From: Armatimonadota bacterium
GTDB lineage: Bacteria > Armatimonadota > UBA5829 > DTJY01
Length of the DNA stretch: 64,000 bases
Assembly (NCBI GenBank): GCA_023511795.1
Contig: JAIMAU010000001.1
Location: forward strand, 512,384-576,383
Direction of reading: 5' to 3'
Of this stretch, positions 50,339 through 60,524 are shown one piece after another. The notes below the pieces were generated by a model. The model was not told where the DNA came from, made no database searches, and saw only the letters and a program-made list of their open reading frames with translations. Positions within the stretch are counted from its first letter, which is position 1; each line of letters begins with the position of its first letter. Position numbers and translations under genes: made by a program.

Positions 50339-51720
50339 TGTCTAAGCTTTGGGGCGGAAGATTCAAGAAAGCAACTTCCCCAATTGTGGATGAGTTCAAT
50401 GCGTCGATAAGCTTCGACGCGAGGCTTTGGAGATATGACATCGAGCAGAGCATTGCCCATGCTTCTATGCTTGGCAAGTGTGGAATTATTCCGCTGGCAG
50501 AGTCGGAAAAGATTATACAAGGTCTTCGTGATTTAAAAAACGATATTGAGGCGGGAAAAGTTGAGTTCGACACGTCGGCAGAAGACATCCATATGAACAT
50601 CGAAAAGCTTCTTCACGAGCGAATAGGCGATGTGGCTGGGATGCTGCAGACCGCTCGAAGCCGCAATGACCAGGTCGCAACCGATGTTAGAATGTATGTA
50701 AAGGCGCAAATAAAGGAGATTGATAGCCTGATTCGAGAAGCCCAATCGGCTTTTATCAAAGTTGCAGAAAGCAATATCGATACAATAATGCCTGGATATA
50801 CACACCTTCAACATGCCCAGCCAGTTATGCTAGCTCATCACATTCTTGCATATGTGTGGATGCTCCAGCGTGATCGAGAACGCCTAGCAGATTGTTTCAA
50901 GCGGACAGATGTGCTTCCGCTGGGATCCGCGGCGCTTGCGGGAACCTCGTTCCCGATTGATAGGGAATACACGGCTAAAATGCTTGGATTTTCACGGATA
51001 AGTGAAAATAGTATGGATGCGGTAGCAGAGCGAGACTTTGCGGTAGAGTTCTTATGTGCAATCTCAATCCTAGCCATGCACATATCCAGATTTGCTGAAG
51101 AAGTCGTCATTTGGAATACAAGTGAATTCGGCTTTATTGAACTTGACGACTCAGTTGCGACAGGCAGCAGCCTAATGCCACAGAAAAAGAATCCAGATGT
51201 AGCTGAACTCATGCGTGCGAAGACAGGACGTGTCTATGGTGACCTTATGGCACTTCTTACTGTTCTCAAAGGTCTGCCTTTGACCTACAACAAGGACCTC
51301 CAAGAGGATAAAGAACGCTTGTTTGATGCTTCAGATACAATAGTTATTTGTCTGAAAGTCCTCATTGAGTTTGTTGGGCATTTGAAGTTCAATACCAAAA
51401 GGATGTCGGCTGGGCTTGAAGATGACTTTTCAACTGCAACTGACATAGCAGATTACCTTGTAACACGCGGTGTGCCATTTAGAACCGCCCATGAAATAAC
51501 CGGGAAGCTTGTAAGGTATTGCTTGGAACAGGGCAAGACCTTGGGTAACTTGACGCTTGAAGAAATGCGGCGATTCTCGGATAAGTTCGAGGACTCGAGC
51601 TTGACGTGGGATGCCTGGTCCTCGGTTGAAAAACGCAATATCCCCGGAGCAACAGCTCCATGCCGATTGAAGGAACAATTGGAGGCTGCAAAAAAGGCTC
51701 TCGCCGCCGATTTGTTCTAG
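50338..51720 (+). CDS. argH: Argininosuccinate lyase
   Basis: Last step of arginine synthesis, releasing fumarate. 460 residues. ATG 50338 overlaps the argG TGA by one base and gives the standard SKLWGGRFKK start. The superfamily signature GSSLMPQKKNPD, with the catalytic Ser, is present, as are the TARSRNDQVATDVR and GYTHLQHAQP motifs. Ends the operon, convergent with the minus-strand pair below. Confidence 0.97.
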   Translation: MSKLWGGRFKKATSPIVDEFNASISFDARLWRYDIEQSIAHASMLGKCGIIPLAESEKIIQGLRDLKNDIEAGKVEFDTSAEDIHMNIEKLLHERIGDVAGMLQTARSRNDQVATDVRMYVKAQIKEIDSLIREAQSAFIKVAESNIDTIMPGYTHLQHAQPVMLAHHILAYVWMLQRDRERLADCFKRTDVLPLGSAALAGTSFPIDREYTAKMLGFSRISENSMDAVAERDFAVEFLCAISILAMHISRFAEEVVIWNTSEFGFIELDDSVATGSSLMPQKKNPDVAELMRAKTGRVYGDLMALLTVLKGLPLTYNKDLQEDKERLFDASDTIVICLKVLIEFVGHLKFNTKRMSAGLEDDFSTATDIADYLVTRGVPFRTAHEITGKLVRYCLEQGKTLGNLTLEEMRRFSDKFEDSSLTWDAWSSVEKRNIPGATAPCRLKEQLEAAKKALAADLF

Positions 51721-51754
51721 CCGTGTGACGGGTGTTTGTTTCCGGTTTATAACC

Positions 51755-52168
51755 TCAAGTTAATTTTTTTGCCATCCGAACGGTGGTAATGCCATTACTA
51801 CAACAAATTTTAAAGTTATCCATCACTTGTTTTATTAGATACAATCCCAAGCCGCCTTCGTGTATTTTTTCGAGGGGAGGTGGCTCAATCTTGAGCTTTT
51901 CCGGCTGAAAGTCGGCACTTTCGTTTCGTATCTCTATTTCAATCTGGTTAGGATGAATCTCAAATGCTATCGTAATCGGTGAGTTTGGCGAACGGCTGAA
52001 CTTAATTGCATTACTGCATGCCTCACCTATTGCTAGTTTGAGATCATCTTTTTGTTCTTCGGTTAGAGAAATTTGATTTGTCGGCATAAGATCGATTAAG
52101 TTTCTAACAAGCGAAAGATATTTCGGCGAGCTTGGTATCTCAACGTGTATGAATTCCAACGGTGCCAC
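51755..52168 (-). CDS. RsbW-like anti-sigma factor serine kinase (HATPase_c_2)
   Basis: 137 residues, GTG start with AAGGAG upstream on the minus strand. The single domain is a GHKL ATPase of the RsbW/SpoIIAB type: N-box EACSNAIKFS and G-box GGLGLYLIK are clear. Such proteins phosphorylate a STAS anti-sigma antagonist and hold a sigma factor. It lies 21 bp after the PP2C phosphatase gene, the usual partner. No STAS protein or sigma factor of that class is next to it. Confidence 0.88.
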   Translation of the reverse strand: MAPLEFIHVEIPSSPKYLSLVRNLIDLMPTNQISLTEEQKDDLKLAIGEACSNAIKFSRSPNSPITIAFEIHPNQIEIEIRNESADFQPEKLKIEPPPLEKIHEGGLGLYLIKQVMDNFKICCSNGITTVRMAKKLT

Positions 52169-52189
52169 AGCAATCTACTCCTTATTACG

Positions 52190-54430
52190 TTACAGTGTTT
52201 TAATTATAATAAGTGCTATATCATCAGTAACCTTAAGATTGGGAGCCGTTGCTAGTTTGTAAATATTATCGGCAATCTCATTGGCAGGTTTCAGGTGATA
52301 TTTCACAAGAGATTCACTAATCGCACGCAGAGACGTGGCGGGATCGTGTGATATCGCTTCAATCAAACCATCAGTGTAAAGCATAAGTATATCACCACTC
52401 CCCAATCGGATGCTTCGTTCTTGATAATTGATAGAGGGCATTACGCCAAGAATTAAACCCGGAGTGCTTATCTGTTCAACTCTACCAATGTGTGCCCGGT
52501 ATAGGATTGCTGGTTCATGACCAGCACAACTTAGGACGAGCGTACGTCGCCTCGCATCGAGAACTGCATAAAGCATGGTAATGAATGACTCATTCCCGGT
52601 TTGCTGGTATATCAGACGATTCATTTTTTGAAGCAGCTTCGCCGGTGATTGTGTTTCTTCTGCCAATGCTCTTAGAGAATGCTTGCACATTGCGATATAA
52701 TTCGCCGCTGCAACGCTTTTCCCTGAAACGTCCGCAATCGCTATACCGTAATTATGTTCGGAAATCTTTATAACTTCGTAGTAATCTCCGCCTACTTGGT
52801 GGGCTGGGTTAAATTTGGCGCTAACTTCGAACCCCGGTATGTTTTCAATTTCACCAGGTAAAAGATTTTTCAGACTAATATTGGCTATATCCCATTGATG
52901 CTGGTAAAGGCGTGCGTTTTCAATTGCAATGGCGGCAAGTTCGGCTAATCCGAGAAGCAAACGCTGAAGAGGAAGCTGGAAAGCGCTTGTTTGGCGGTGA
53001 AATATTACAATGTAACCTACTACTCTGCGCTTGATTGAAAGCCGCACAATTGTTGCTGCATCAAGCCCAAGATTTGTGATGGTTTTTATATCTTTGTATT
53101 CCTTATATTCTGAAAGGTCTAAGGTTACTATATTTTTTTTGGACCTTTCGGCCGTAATTATTCCTGGCATTGCAAGATCCATATATGCTCGGCTTTCGTC
53201 AGCTCCAAGTCCTCGGCCCCCTCCTAATTGGACCTCGCCGGATTGGGGATTATAGAGTACAATGCAGCATACTTCCGCTGCGAGCTTTTCGCAAAGCTGA
53301 CCCAATATTAACTCAAAAACCTTTTTTAATTCAAGCGATGAAGTTATGGTTTTTGCAATTTTAAACAGACTTGCAAGGTATTTTGTTTGAGTTGTAGCGG
53401 CGTTGTAAAGAAGGTTATTTTCGACCGCCATCGCTATTTGTCCCGATATTGTTGATACCATCACCATTTCTTGGTTTCCAAAAGTTCGCCCTGGCCTGGT
53501 TCGGTTCACGCTTAATATGCCAACAAGTGATTTTCTCCCAATTAGGGGAGTCGAGATTGAGGATACAATTTCTGGCCTCTCGGTGATTAAATCGAACTGG
53601 TTGGGGTCAGCTGGACCATTCAAAAGCAGTGGCTTTCGGTTTGCTATTACCCAGCCGGCTATTCCTCTTTCTTTGGGGATTGTTGTTAGTGGCTGTATAT
53701 CTTCCTTAAGGCCTTTGCAGGCGTAAATAGTAAATATTCCCCGCTTGCATAACATCACCGAGCCGCTATCTGCGTCTAGAGTATAAAGTATTTCCGTTAG
53801 TGCTTGGTCTAAGAGCTGTCGAATGTCTAGAGTTGAATGTGCAACTTTTGTAAGACGTTCGAACGGTAAATCGGTGTGCGTAGGAAAACTTCTAGCTTTT
53901 TGCCGCCCAAAGACAGCTGCAATGTGATTAGCTATCGTATATAGAAGCTCAACTTCCCAAACAGGGAATGGGCGGATGTGTGATGCCATGCCCAGCAGCA
54001 CTCCAGGCTTTGAGTCGGGAATTTCAACGGGAATAGCTACAAGTGCCCTTACATCTTCAAGTGAATATGGGCACACCGATTCGCAACCAATTGAGGGTAG
54101 ATTTTCTATCACTTTGGGAGAGCAGTTTGTTACGACCCAGTTGATAACTTCATCATTTGGGTGTTGAAGATACTCGCGTAGACTTGGTGAAAGATTTCTT
54201 GATGCAATTAAAGCAGGAGTGCCTACAATTGGCGAGGGGAGAAGAAGAGCTGTTTTATCTAATCTAAGGCATCGTATTGGAATTTCAACTGCAAGCTCCA
54301 GAACGTGTTCCAAATCACCTGCCGCTGCGTGGCGCGACAAAAAGTGAAGGTGCCCCAAAATATCAATAAAACTCTTGGGGCCTTGGCTGCTTTTGGCTGT
54401 AATCTCTTCTCGGCTTTCCATTGGATTCAC
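52190..54430 (-). CDS. Triple-GAF SpoIIE-type serine/threonine phosphatase
   Basis: 746 residues on the minus strand (GTG at 54430 or ATG at 54421; no strong ribosome binding site). Three GAF sensor domains cover roughly residues 20-165, 195-345 and 360-510, followed by a PP2C/SpoIIE phosphatase domain (about 540-745) with metal-binding Asp residues in QVGGDYYEV, ADVSGKSVAA, LYTDGLIEA and DDIALI. This is the RsbU class: it dephosphorylates a STAS anti-sigma antagonist in answer to a signal bound by the GAF domains. It is co-transcribed with the RsbW-like gene, forming half of a partner-switching pathway. Confidence 0.9.
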   Translation of the reverse strand: MNPMESREEITAKSSQGPKSFIDILGHLHFLSRHAAAGDLEHVLELAVEIPIRCLRLDKTALLLPSPIVGTPALIASRNLSPSLREYLQHPNDEVINWVVTNCSPKVIENLPSIGCESVCPYSLEDVRALVAIPVEIPDSKPGVLLGMASHIRPFPVWEVELLYTIANHIAAVFGRQKARSFPTHTDLPFERLTKVAHSTLDIRQLLDQALTEILYTLDADSGSVMLCKRGIFTIYACKGLKEDIQPLTTIPKERGIAGWVIANRKPLLLNGPADPNQFDLITERPEIVSSISTPLIGRKSLVGILSVNRTRPGRTFGNQEMVMVSTISGQIAMAVENNLLYNAATTQTKYLASLFKIAKTITSSLELKKVFELILGQLCEKLAAEVCCIVLYNPQSGEVQLGGGRGLGADESRAYMDLAMPGIITAERSKKNIVTLDLSEYKEYKDIKTITNLGLDAATIVRLSIKRRVVGYIVIFHRQTSAFQLPLQRLLLGLAELAAIAIENARLYQHQWDIANISLKNLLPGEIENIPGFEVSAKFNPAHQVGGDYYEVIKISEHNYGIAIADVSGKSVAAANYIAMCKHSLRALAEETQSPAKLLQKMNRLIYQQTGNESFITMLYAVLDARRRTLVLSCAGHEPAILYRAHIGRVEQISTPGLILGVMPSINYQERSIRLGSGDILMLYTDGLIEAISHDPATSLRAISESLVKYHLKPANEIADNIYKLATAPNLKVTDDIALIIIKTL

Positions 54431-54983
54431 GCCCGGCGAAGCACGATGTTAGCGCAACTGAGTATCTTTAGGCAATTCCTATTCTTAAATTGTCAACTAA
54501 ATATAAGCGAAGTATTTTTTCTATATTTTTGCAAGCAGCCAATTCAAAGCTTAAAATATTGACTATCTGAGGTTACAATTAGTTGGAAATTGTGCGCCTT
54601 TACCTTGCCAAACCAGATTGCCATTAAGGTTGCTAGAAAAGATATCCTCCCTGACTCGGTGTTTTCTTCTTTCTTTGAAAATACTTTTTGTCCTTTGGCG
54701 CTTATTTGTTTCTTGTTATCTTAGAATTTTTCCTTTATATAGCTAGTTGTTGGTAGCTGAGGTAAAATAAAGGGAATAATGGCTTGGCCTATGCTTGATA
54801 GTAATTATAGGTCATCCCATGGAGGCAGTCAAGTTTTTTTCTTTAGAAACTTCTAAAATTATGCCACCATGCTTTCCCTTAATTTTATCTTTATCAGCTT
54901 TTCTAGGAGGAATATTGTTTTAGAAGCATAAAGAATATCTGGCGTAATTGTTAAACAACCAAACACTTCCTAGGAAAAGGGGC
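54431..54983. other. Divergent intergenic region
   Basis: 553 bp of A/T-rich sequence between the divergent phosphatase and ceramidase-like genes. No gene, tRNA or clear RNA was found. A weak plus-strand promoter candidate is TTGTTA (54713-54718), 17 bp, TATATA (54736-54741). A strong ribosome-binding-like AGGAGG (about 54906-54911) is followed by TTG TTT TAG, which could at most be a minimal two-codon frame. No convincing minus-strand promoter was found. Confidence 0.4.
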
Positions 54984-56264
54984 ATGGAATTGAGTAAGTT
55001 GCTTGCAGGCGTTGCAAAGGCGGTAATTAATCCTCCAGTTGGAGTAGACCTTAGCGGTTATGCTAGCAGAACCAGCGGAAGCACTGGTATTCACGATGAT
55101 CTACATGCAAAAGCGCTGGTCATTTCAGATGGCTCGACAAAGGCAGCAGTTGTTACCCTTGACCTTGTCGGTATAGATGCTAGGCAGGTTGCTGATTTGC
55201 GAGCCGAGATATCATCAAAGACTGATGTCCCAATGGGCAATATCCTGATTTCTGCGTCACACACTCATACAGGACCAGCCACACAAGAGCTGAGGGTTTG
55301 CGGCAGAGTACATGAGCCATATGTTAGAGATTTGCTGAAAAAGATCACACTAACGGTCGAAGAAGCAGAAAAATGCATGCAGCCTGCAGAATTTGGTTAT
55401 TCGGTTGGCAGGGCAAATATCGCTGTCAATCGGCGGCTTCGCACTCAAACCGGCGAAACTCATTTAATGCCAAATCCTGCTGGGGTAACTGACCCCGATG
55501 TTGGTGTTTGGTACTTTAGAAACATGAAAGGTGAACCAATCGCCATTCTTTTCAACTATGCCTGCCATGCTGTAGTTATTGGCGATGTGCTCGAGATTTC
55601 TGCTGATTGGCCGGGTGTGGCACAGCGGACGGTTGAGCAGGATGTCGGCGGCCAAGCAATGTTCTTGCAAGGATGTTGTGGAAATATCAACCCACGAGAG
55701 CGTTTTTCATGGCAAATTGTCGAAAAATTGGGCAGAGAAGTTGCTGATGCAGTAAAGAACGTTTTGCCAGATATTCATTTGACGAGCGACGTAAAGATTA
55801 GTGTTGCTCGGGAAGTCATAGAATTGCCGCTTCAGCCACCTCCAAGCCGAGAGGAACTTGAGCGAATCATTGCTGAGACGGAGAAATCAATGCAAGCAAG
55901 TGAACCTACTTCGACTGATTGGCGTATTAATGCCGCATATAATGATTGGGCAAAAACCCTCCTTACAGGGGAAAGTAAGCCCTCTATCTCAACAGAGGTT
56001 TTTAGACTCAGGTTGGGAGATTATAACATCGTTACTCTTCCTGGAGAGGCATTTGTAGAGTATGCCTTGCAGATAAAGGCAATGAAGCCAAATACCATAG
56101 TCGCAGCATACTCAAATGGCAATATCGGTTATGTTCCAATCAAATCAGCTTTTCCCGAAAAAGGCTATGAGGTTGAAGTAGCATACAAGCTTTATGGTGA
56201 GCAAATGATAACAGATGATGCTGAGGATTTAATCCTTACTGCTGCATGTCGGTTGCTTACTTGA
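54984..56264 (+). CDS. Neutral/alkaline ceramidase-like hydrolase without signal peptide
   Basis: The ATG at 54984, behind AGGAAAAGGGG, is preferred over an in-frame TTG at 54948. 426 residues. The sequence has the features of the N-terminal catalytic domain of neutral ceramidases: a start typical for the family (GVAKAVINPPVGVDLSGYA), zinc-site His residues in SASHTHTGP and NYACHAVVIG, and the catalytic-Ser region replaced by a QGCCGNINPR segment. Many bacterial members of this family act on unknown amides. No signal peptide or membrane segment is seen, so the enzyme appears cytoplasmic, unlike true secreted ceramidases. The substrate cannot be told from sequence. Confidence 0.75.
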   Translation: MELSKLLAGVAKAVINPPVGVDLSGYASRTSGSTGIHDDLHAKALVISDGSTKAAVVTLDLVGIDARQVADLRAEISSKTDVPMGNILISASHTHTGPATQELRVCGRVHEPYVRDLLKKITLTVEEAEKCMQPAEFGYSVGRANIAVNRRLRTQTGETHLMPNPAGVTDPDVGVWYFRNMKGEPIAILFNYACHAVVIGDVLEISADWPGVAQRTVEQDVGGQAMFLQGCCGNINPRERFSWQIVEKLGREVADAVKNVLPDIHLTSDVKISVAREVIELPLQPPPSREELERIIAETEKSMQASEPTSTDWRINAAYNDWAKTLLTGESKPSISTEVFRLRLGDYNIVTLPGEAFVEYALQIKAMKPNTIVAAYSNGNIGYVPIKSAFPEKGYEVEVAYKLYGEQMITDDAEDLILTAACRLLT

Positions 56265-56323
56265 AAATAATTCGAACCTTTGGTAACTTGGTAAGCACTT
56301 CGACAAATGATTATGGGATATAG

Positions 56324-57889
56324 GTGAAAAAAGTGAGTGTTAAAAAAGTAAATTCGGTAGTTGATTTTTCATTCCAATTGCCAGCCGAACAAGGAATGCG
56401 AGGTGTTTTGCTACTGGATTGTAACCATCAAATAACTTCCATCGATCCAGGTTTCTGCGAATTGTTTGGCGTATCGTCGTCTGAAATGATAGGGAAGGAT
56501 AGGTTGCAAGCAATGCTCCAAATCCCAAACCTTCGCTTCCGAAATCCTGATGCTTTTATTGAGAGTTGTCAGGGCTTAGTTAGTAGACCCAAGAAGATTC
56601 TCGACGATGTGTTTGAGATAGTAAGCCCAACCCATCGAGTACTTCATAGATACAGCAGTCCTCTATTTGACAGCGAGGATAGATGCCTAGGGAGAATAGA
56701 GATCTATAGTGACATCACTAGAAGACGTGAGCTTGAGCACAGAGTTCGGCAGGCATATGAGGAGCTAAGGACTACCCAGGACCAACTTATTCAATCCGAG
56801 AAACTTCGAGCGGTAGGAGAAATTGCTAGTGGCGTTGCACATGATTTTAATAATGTGCTTGGTATTATCTTGGGGAACATTCAACTTCTAGCTCGTACAA
56901 CGAAAGATGAGGCTGTTCTTACTCGCTTAAACGCCATGGAACGAGCAGCTCTCGATGCGGCAGAGACTGTCCGAAGAATTCGCGAATTCACCAAAGTAAA
57001 ACCCGACGAACCATTTTGCCCCATTGATTTGACTGCTCTTGCGACAGAGGTAGTGGAAATGCTCCGTCCAATGTGGGAAAATTCGATGCAGGCACAAGGG
57101 AGCAAAATTGAAGTCAACATTCATGCACTCGAAAGAGCATTCGCTCTGGGTGTTGCTGCCGAGATTCGCGAAGTCCTTGCGAATGTTCTTCTAAACGCCA
57201 TACAGGCAATGCCTTCAGGTGGCAAGATTGATATTGCAGTAGGAAGAAATAATGGTTCATCCTGGATGCGAGTGGTTGACACAGGCGTTGGCATGTCAGA
57301 AGATGTGAAAAAGCGAGTATTCGATCCCTTTTTCACTACCCGCGGGGTCGAAGGTGCCGGTCTCGGAATGAGTGTAGCCTATGGAATCATTAGCCGGCAT
57401 AATGGCAATATCTCAATAGAGAGTAAGCCTGGAGAAGGCACGAGCGTAACTATATCACTTCCAGCCGCATTTGAGATTCCACAGAGTGATTCAGCAACTC
57501 CCGAAAAGGGGACCGCCAAACCAGCGCGAATTCTCGTTGTAGAAGATGAAGAAATGTTCGCAGAGGTGTTTTTTGAAATGCTGACCGAATGTGGACACGC
57601 AGTCTGCATCGCTAAAAGCGGGGAGGAAGCGATAGAAAAGTTTAAGGTGAACAATTTTGATATTGTGTTCACAGACCTGGGGATGCCAAGCATGTCCGGA
57701 TGGCAGGTTGCAAGGGAAATAAAGAATATTGAACCGAGAACGCCTGTAGTCCTCCTTACAGGTTGGGGTACGTCTGTTAACCAGACTGATGTGGAAGATT
57801 CAAGCATTGACATGGTCCTCTCGAAACCTGTTAAATTTGAAGATCTTTCAGCAATAGTGGCGGAAGCTTTGGCGAAAAAAGGTTCGTAA
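56324..57889 (+). CDS. Hybrid sensor histidine kinase with C-terminal receiver
   Basis: 521 residues, GTG start. A PAS-like sensor domain (about 25-135), a short coiled coil, HisKA with phospho-accepting His173 in VAHDFNN, HATPase with NVLLNAIQAMPSGG, DTGVGMSED and GAGLGMSVAYGI, then a receiver domain (about 400-520) with the Asp in TDLGMPSMSG and Lys in LSKPVKF. No membrane segment, so the kinase is soluble. It is followed by 1 bp and the NtrC-type activator, in a block leading to rpoN and flagellar genes. A FlgS-like role in flagellar control is likely by context. Confidence 0.92.
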   Translation: MKKVSVKKVNSVVDFSFQLPAEQGMRGVLLLDCNHQITSIDPGFCELFGVSSSEMIGKDRLQAMLQIPNLRFRNPDAFIESCQGLVSRPKKILDDVFEIVSPTHRVLHRYSSPLFDSEDRCLGRIEIYSDITRRRELEHRVRQAYEELRTTQDQLIQSEKLRAVGEIASGVAHDFNNVLGIILGNIQLLARTTKDEAVLTRLNAMERAALDAAETVRRIREFTKVKPDEPFCPIDLTALATEVVEMLRPMWENSMQAQGSKIEVNIHALERAFALGVAAEIREVLANVLLNAIQAMPSGGKIDIAVGRNNGSSWMRVVDTGVGMSEDVKKRVFDPFFTTRGVEGAGLGMSVAYGIISRHNGNISIESKPGEGTSVTISLPAAFEIPQSDSATPEKGTAKPARILVVEDEEMFAEVFFEMLTECGHAVCIAKSGEEAIEKFKVNNFDIVFTDLGMPSMSGWQVAREIKNIEPRTPVVLLTGWGTSVNQTDVEDSSIDMVLSKPVKFEDLSAIVAEALAKKGS

Positions 57890-57890
57890 A

Positions 57891-59279
57891 GTGAGCAGTA
57901 AATATGTCTTAGTTATAGATGATGAGGAAGGTATTCGAACCGTTCTTGCAGACCTTTTCGGAGAGATGGGGTGGCATGTTTGCGAGGCTAAAGATGGCAA
58001 GAGCGGTCTTGACTTAGCATTGTCAGAGGACTTCGACCTTATAATCCTCGATCTCAGCCTCCCCCGCCTCGACGGATTGGCTTTGCTTCGCAAGCTTAGG
58101 GAATCAAAACCTGATGTTCCAGTTATCATAATCACCGGCTACGCCACAATGAAGAGTGCAATCGAAGCTCTTAAGCTAGGTGCATTTGATTATGTTACCA
58201 AACCATTTGACTTGAGCGAAGTCCAAATTATCGCACAGCATGCTGTTGAGCGCCAACGCTTGATATATGAAAATCGGTATCTGAAAAACGAACTTCGGCA
58301 ACGCCATGGTTTCGATAATGTCATTGGCCTTACGAAAAAAGTGCAGAAGGCGTATATTCTCGCTGCAAAAGTTGCTGACAGCAACGCTTCAGTCTTAATT
58401 TTAGGAGAGACAGGCGTAGGCAAGGAATACCTAGCCCGAGCAATTCATTATCAGAGTGCGAGGGCAGATGGTCCATTTGTTAAGGTAAGTTGTGCAGCCT
58501 TGCCAGAAGCGCTTCTAGAAAGCGAGCTTTTTGGCCACGAGAAAGGAGCCTTCACTGGGGCAATTGCACGCAGAATTGGGCGCTTTGAGATGGCGGATGG
58601 CGGCACTCTATTTCTTGATGAGATCGGTGATATAACTCCAGCAACTCAGGTAAAGCTCCTTCGAGTCCTCCAAGAAAAGCAATTTGAGCGCGTGGGAGGA
58701 AGCGAAACAATAAGTGTAGATGTGCGAATCATTGCTGCTACAAACAAAGATCTTAAAAAAGCCATTGCCAACAAAGAGTTTCGCGAGGATTTATATTACC
58801 GCCTTAATGTAATAACTATAAATCTCCCGCCGCTTAGAGAGCGTATTGAGGACATACCGGAGCTTGTTCGCCACTTCATCGCAAAATACAATAGCGAGAC
58901 CGGGAAATCCATTGAGGGCATTTCGCCAGAGGGAATTGCAATGCTCCAAAGCTATCAATGGCCTGGTAATATCAGGGAGCTTGAGAATTGCATTGAGCGC
59001 GCTGTAATCCTTTGTCATGGGCGAACAATTCTTCCCCAACATATCCTCTTAAGCGAAGAAAATGTCCCATTTTCCACCCCCGCATTTTCAAGCGATGGCA
59101 TGAGGTCTCTTAAAGATGTCGAGAAGGAACACATCGCCAATGTTCTTGCCAAATGCAATTGGAACCAAAGTCGCGCCGCATCAATCCTCGGAATAGACCG
59201 CAAGACCCTCCGCAATAAAATCAGGGAATATGGGCTTGGCATGGAAATTGCTGGCTCCAGCCCTGATTATGAGCAATAA
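57891..59279 (+). CDS. NtrC-family sigma-54-dependent response regulator
   Basis: 462 residues, GTG start. Receiver domain (1-120) with phospho-accepting Asp54; AAA+ domain (about 140-375) with Walker A GETGVGKE, the sigma-54-contact loop GAFTGA and Walker [10 protein letters not shown]-terminal Fis-type helix-turn-helix ([21 protein letters not shown]). It activates open-complex formation by RNA polymerase carrying sigma-54. Nearby rpoN and the sigma-54 site before flgB make it the probable flagellar master activator (FlgR-like); this is inference from context. Confidence 0.95.
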   Translation: MSSKYVLVIDDEEGIRTVLADLFGEMGWHVCEAKDGKSGLDLALSEDFDLIILDLSLPRLDGLALLRKLRESKPDVPVIIITGYATMKSAIEALKLGAFDYVTKPFDLSEVQIIAQHAVERQRLIYENRYLKNELRQRHGFDNVIGLTKKVQKAYILAAKVADSNASVLILGETGVGKEYLARAIHYQSARADGPFVKVSCAALPEALLESELFGHEKGAFTGAIARRIGRFEMADGGTLFLDEIGDITPATQVKLLRVLQEKQFERVGGSETISVDVRIIAATNKDLKKAIANKEFREDLYYRLNVITINLPPLRERIEDIPELVRHFIAKYNSETGKSIEGISPEGIAMLQSYQWPGNIRELENCIERAVILCHGRTILPQHILLSEENVPFSTPAFSSDGMRSLKDVEKEHIANVLAKCNWNQSRAASILGIDRKTLRNKIREYGLGMEIAGSSPDYEQ

Positions 59280-60096
59280 ATCCTCCAATAATCTAAATGT
59301 GTATTTTCAACAAATTGCTTTTTGCCTTGCAAAAGCACGCGATGAAAGAGAAATCGCCGAAATAGCCAACAATTGGGCAGCCGAGGTTAGAGAGTATGTA
59401 AATGCCGAAAGACTTTCGGCGGCAAGTAGGATGGCAGGTTGGCTTGCTCATCGACTTAATAATTCGCTTGGAGCGATATCAGGAAATGCTCAGCTTCTTG
59501 CCAGGCGACTGCAGCGTGATATTAGCGATGAAACTGCTCTTCCAACGTATCTGAGGCACGTTGAGAGCATCCAGGTTGAGACCGAGCGGTGTGCTCAAAT
59601 AACATCCAATCTGTTGAGTTTTACTCGTTCTCGGAGCGTAGAATTAGGAAAAGTGGACGTGAAGCAGGCAGTGGAAGAGGCTACCATACTTGCCTCCTAC
59701 AATCGCGGCAAGACAGATATTGCCTATGGTAATGGACTGACCAATGGTAACATCTATGCACTTGCGGATAAAGAATTGTTTGTTCGGGCTATCTACGAAG
59801 TATTGGTAAATGCTATTCAAGCATCCGACGGACGGAAAGTATATGTTGATGTTGAATTAGTTCCTGCCGAAAACCCTGAGTGGGTTCATGTATTGATAGC
59901 CGATTCTGGTCCCGGAATACCGGAAGATATTTTGCTGGACATTTTCGACCCATTCTTTTCCACTCGAGAAAAAGCACAAGGGCTTGGTTTGACTATAAGC
60001 TTAGCAGTAATGCGCCAGATGGGTGGGTCGGTTGAAGTAATGCACACAGGGCCAGAGGGCACCGTGATGGCAATCAAAGTGCCAGCAAGGAGGTAA
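59269..60096 (+). CDS. Soluble histidine kinase
   Basis: 275 residues from ATG 59269, overlapping the end of the NtrC-type gene by 11 nt; no ribosome binding site is evident, so coupling is likely. HisKA with His61 in LAHRLNNSLGAI and an HATPase domain with VLVNAIQAS, DSGPGIPED and FFSTREKAQGLGLTIS. There is no obvious input domain beyond a short N-terminal helix region. It may phosphorylate the single-domain regulator that follows (4 bp downstream). Confidence 0.9.
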   Translation: MSNKSSNNLNVYFQQIAFCLAKARDEREIAEIANNWAAEVREYVNAERLSAASRMAGWLAHRLNNSLGAISGNAQLLARRLQRDISDETALPTYLRHVESIQVETERCAQITSNLLSFTRSRSVELGKVDVKQAVEEATILASYNRGKTDIAYGNGLTNGNIYALADKELFVRAIYEVLVNAIQASDGRKVYVDVELVPAENPEWVHVLIADSGPGIPEDILLDIFDPFFSTREKAQGLGLTISLAVMRQMGGSVEVMHTGPEGTVMAIKVPARR

Positions 60097-60100
60097 CAAG

Positions 60101-60496
60101 TTGAGCCGGGCACGAATTCTCGTTGTAGATGACGAGCAGAAGCTTTGCGATATCTTAAAGGATATTCTGGAAATAGAGGGATACGAAGTTGAGGTATGTT
60201 TTGATGAAGCCTCGGCTTATGAAAAACTTGCCTCTAATCGGTTTGACATAGCCATTGTGGATGTCTTTATATCCAACGAGCCGTGTGGCATCTTGTTAGC
60301 CAGGCATATAGCTGAGTGTTATCCAGAGACAAGCCTGATTCTAATGACTGGTTTTGCAGACGAAGCGGATATTTGCCGGGCCTTCGAGGCTGGAGCCTAT
60401 GCCTGTATTGCTAAGCCTTTCATGCTTGACGACGTTCTTCGTGTTGTCGGAACGGTCTTGGATAATCGAGGGCAAAATCTTGCGTTTGCGGCTTGA
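60101..60496 (+). CDS. Single-domain response regulator
   Basis: 131 residues, TTG start after AAGGAGG. CheY-like receiver only: acidic pair Asp10-Asp11, phospho-accepting Asp54, and conserved Thr and Lys in MTGFADEA and AKPFMLDD. There is no output domain, so it acts by protein contact or as a phosphate relay between the two kinases and the NtrC-type protein. Confidence 0.93.
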   Translation: MSRARILVVDDEQKLCDILKDILEIEGYEVEVCFDEASAYEKLASNRFDIAIVDVFISNEPCGILLARHIAECYPETSLILMTGFADEADICRAFEAGAYACIAKPFMLDDVLRVVGTVLDNRGQNLAFAA

Positions 60497-60524
60497 TTAG
60501 CTGTCTGAAAGCAGGGTGTCGAAA

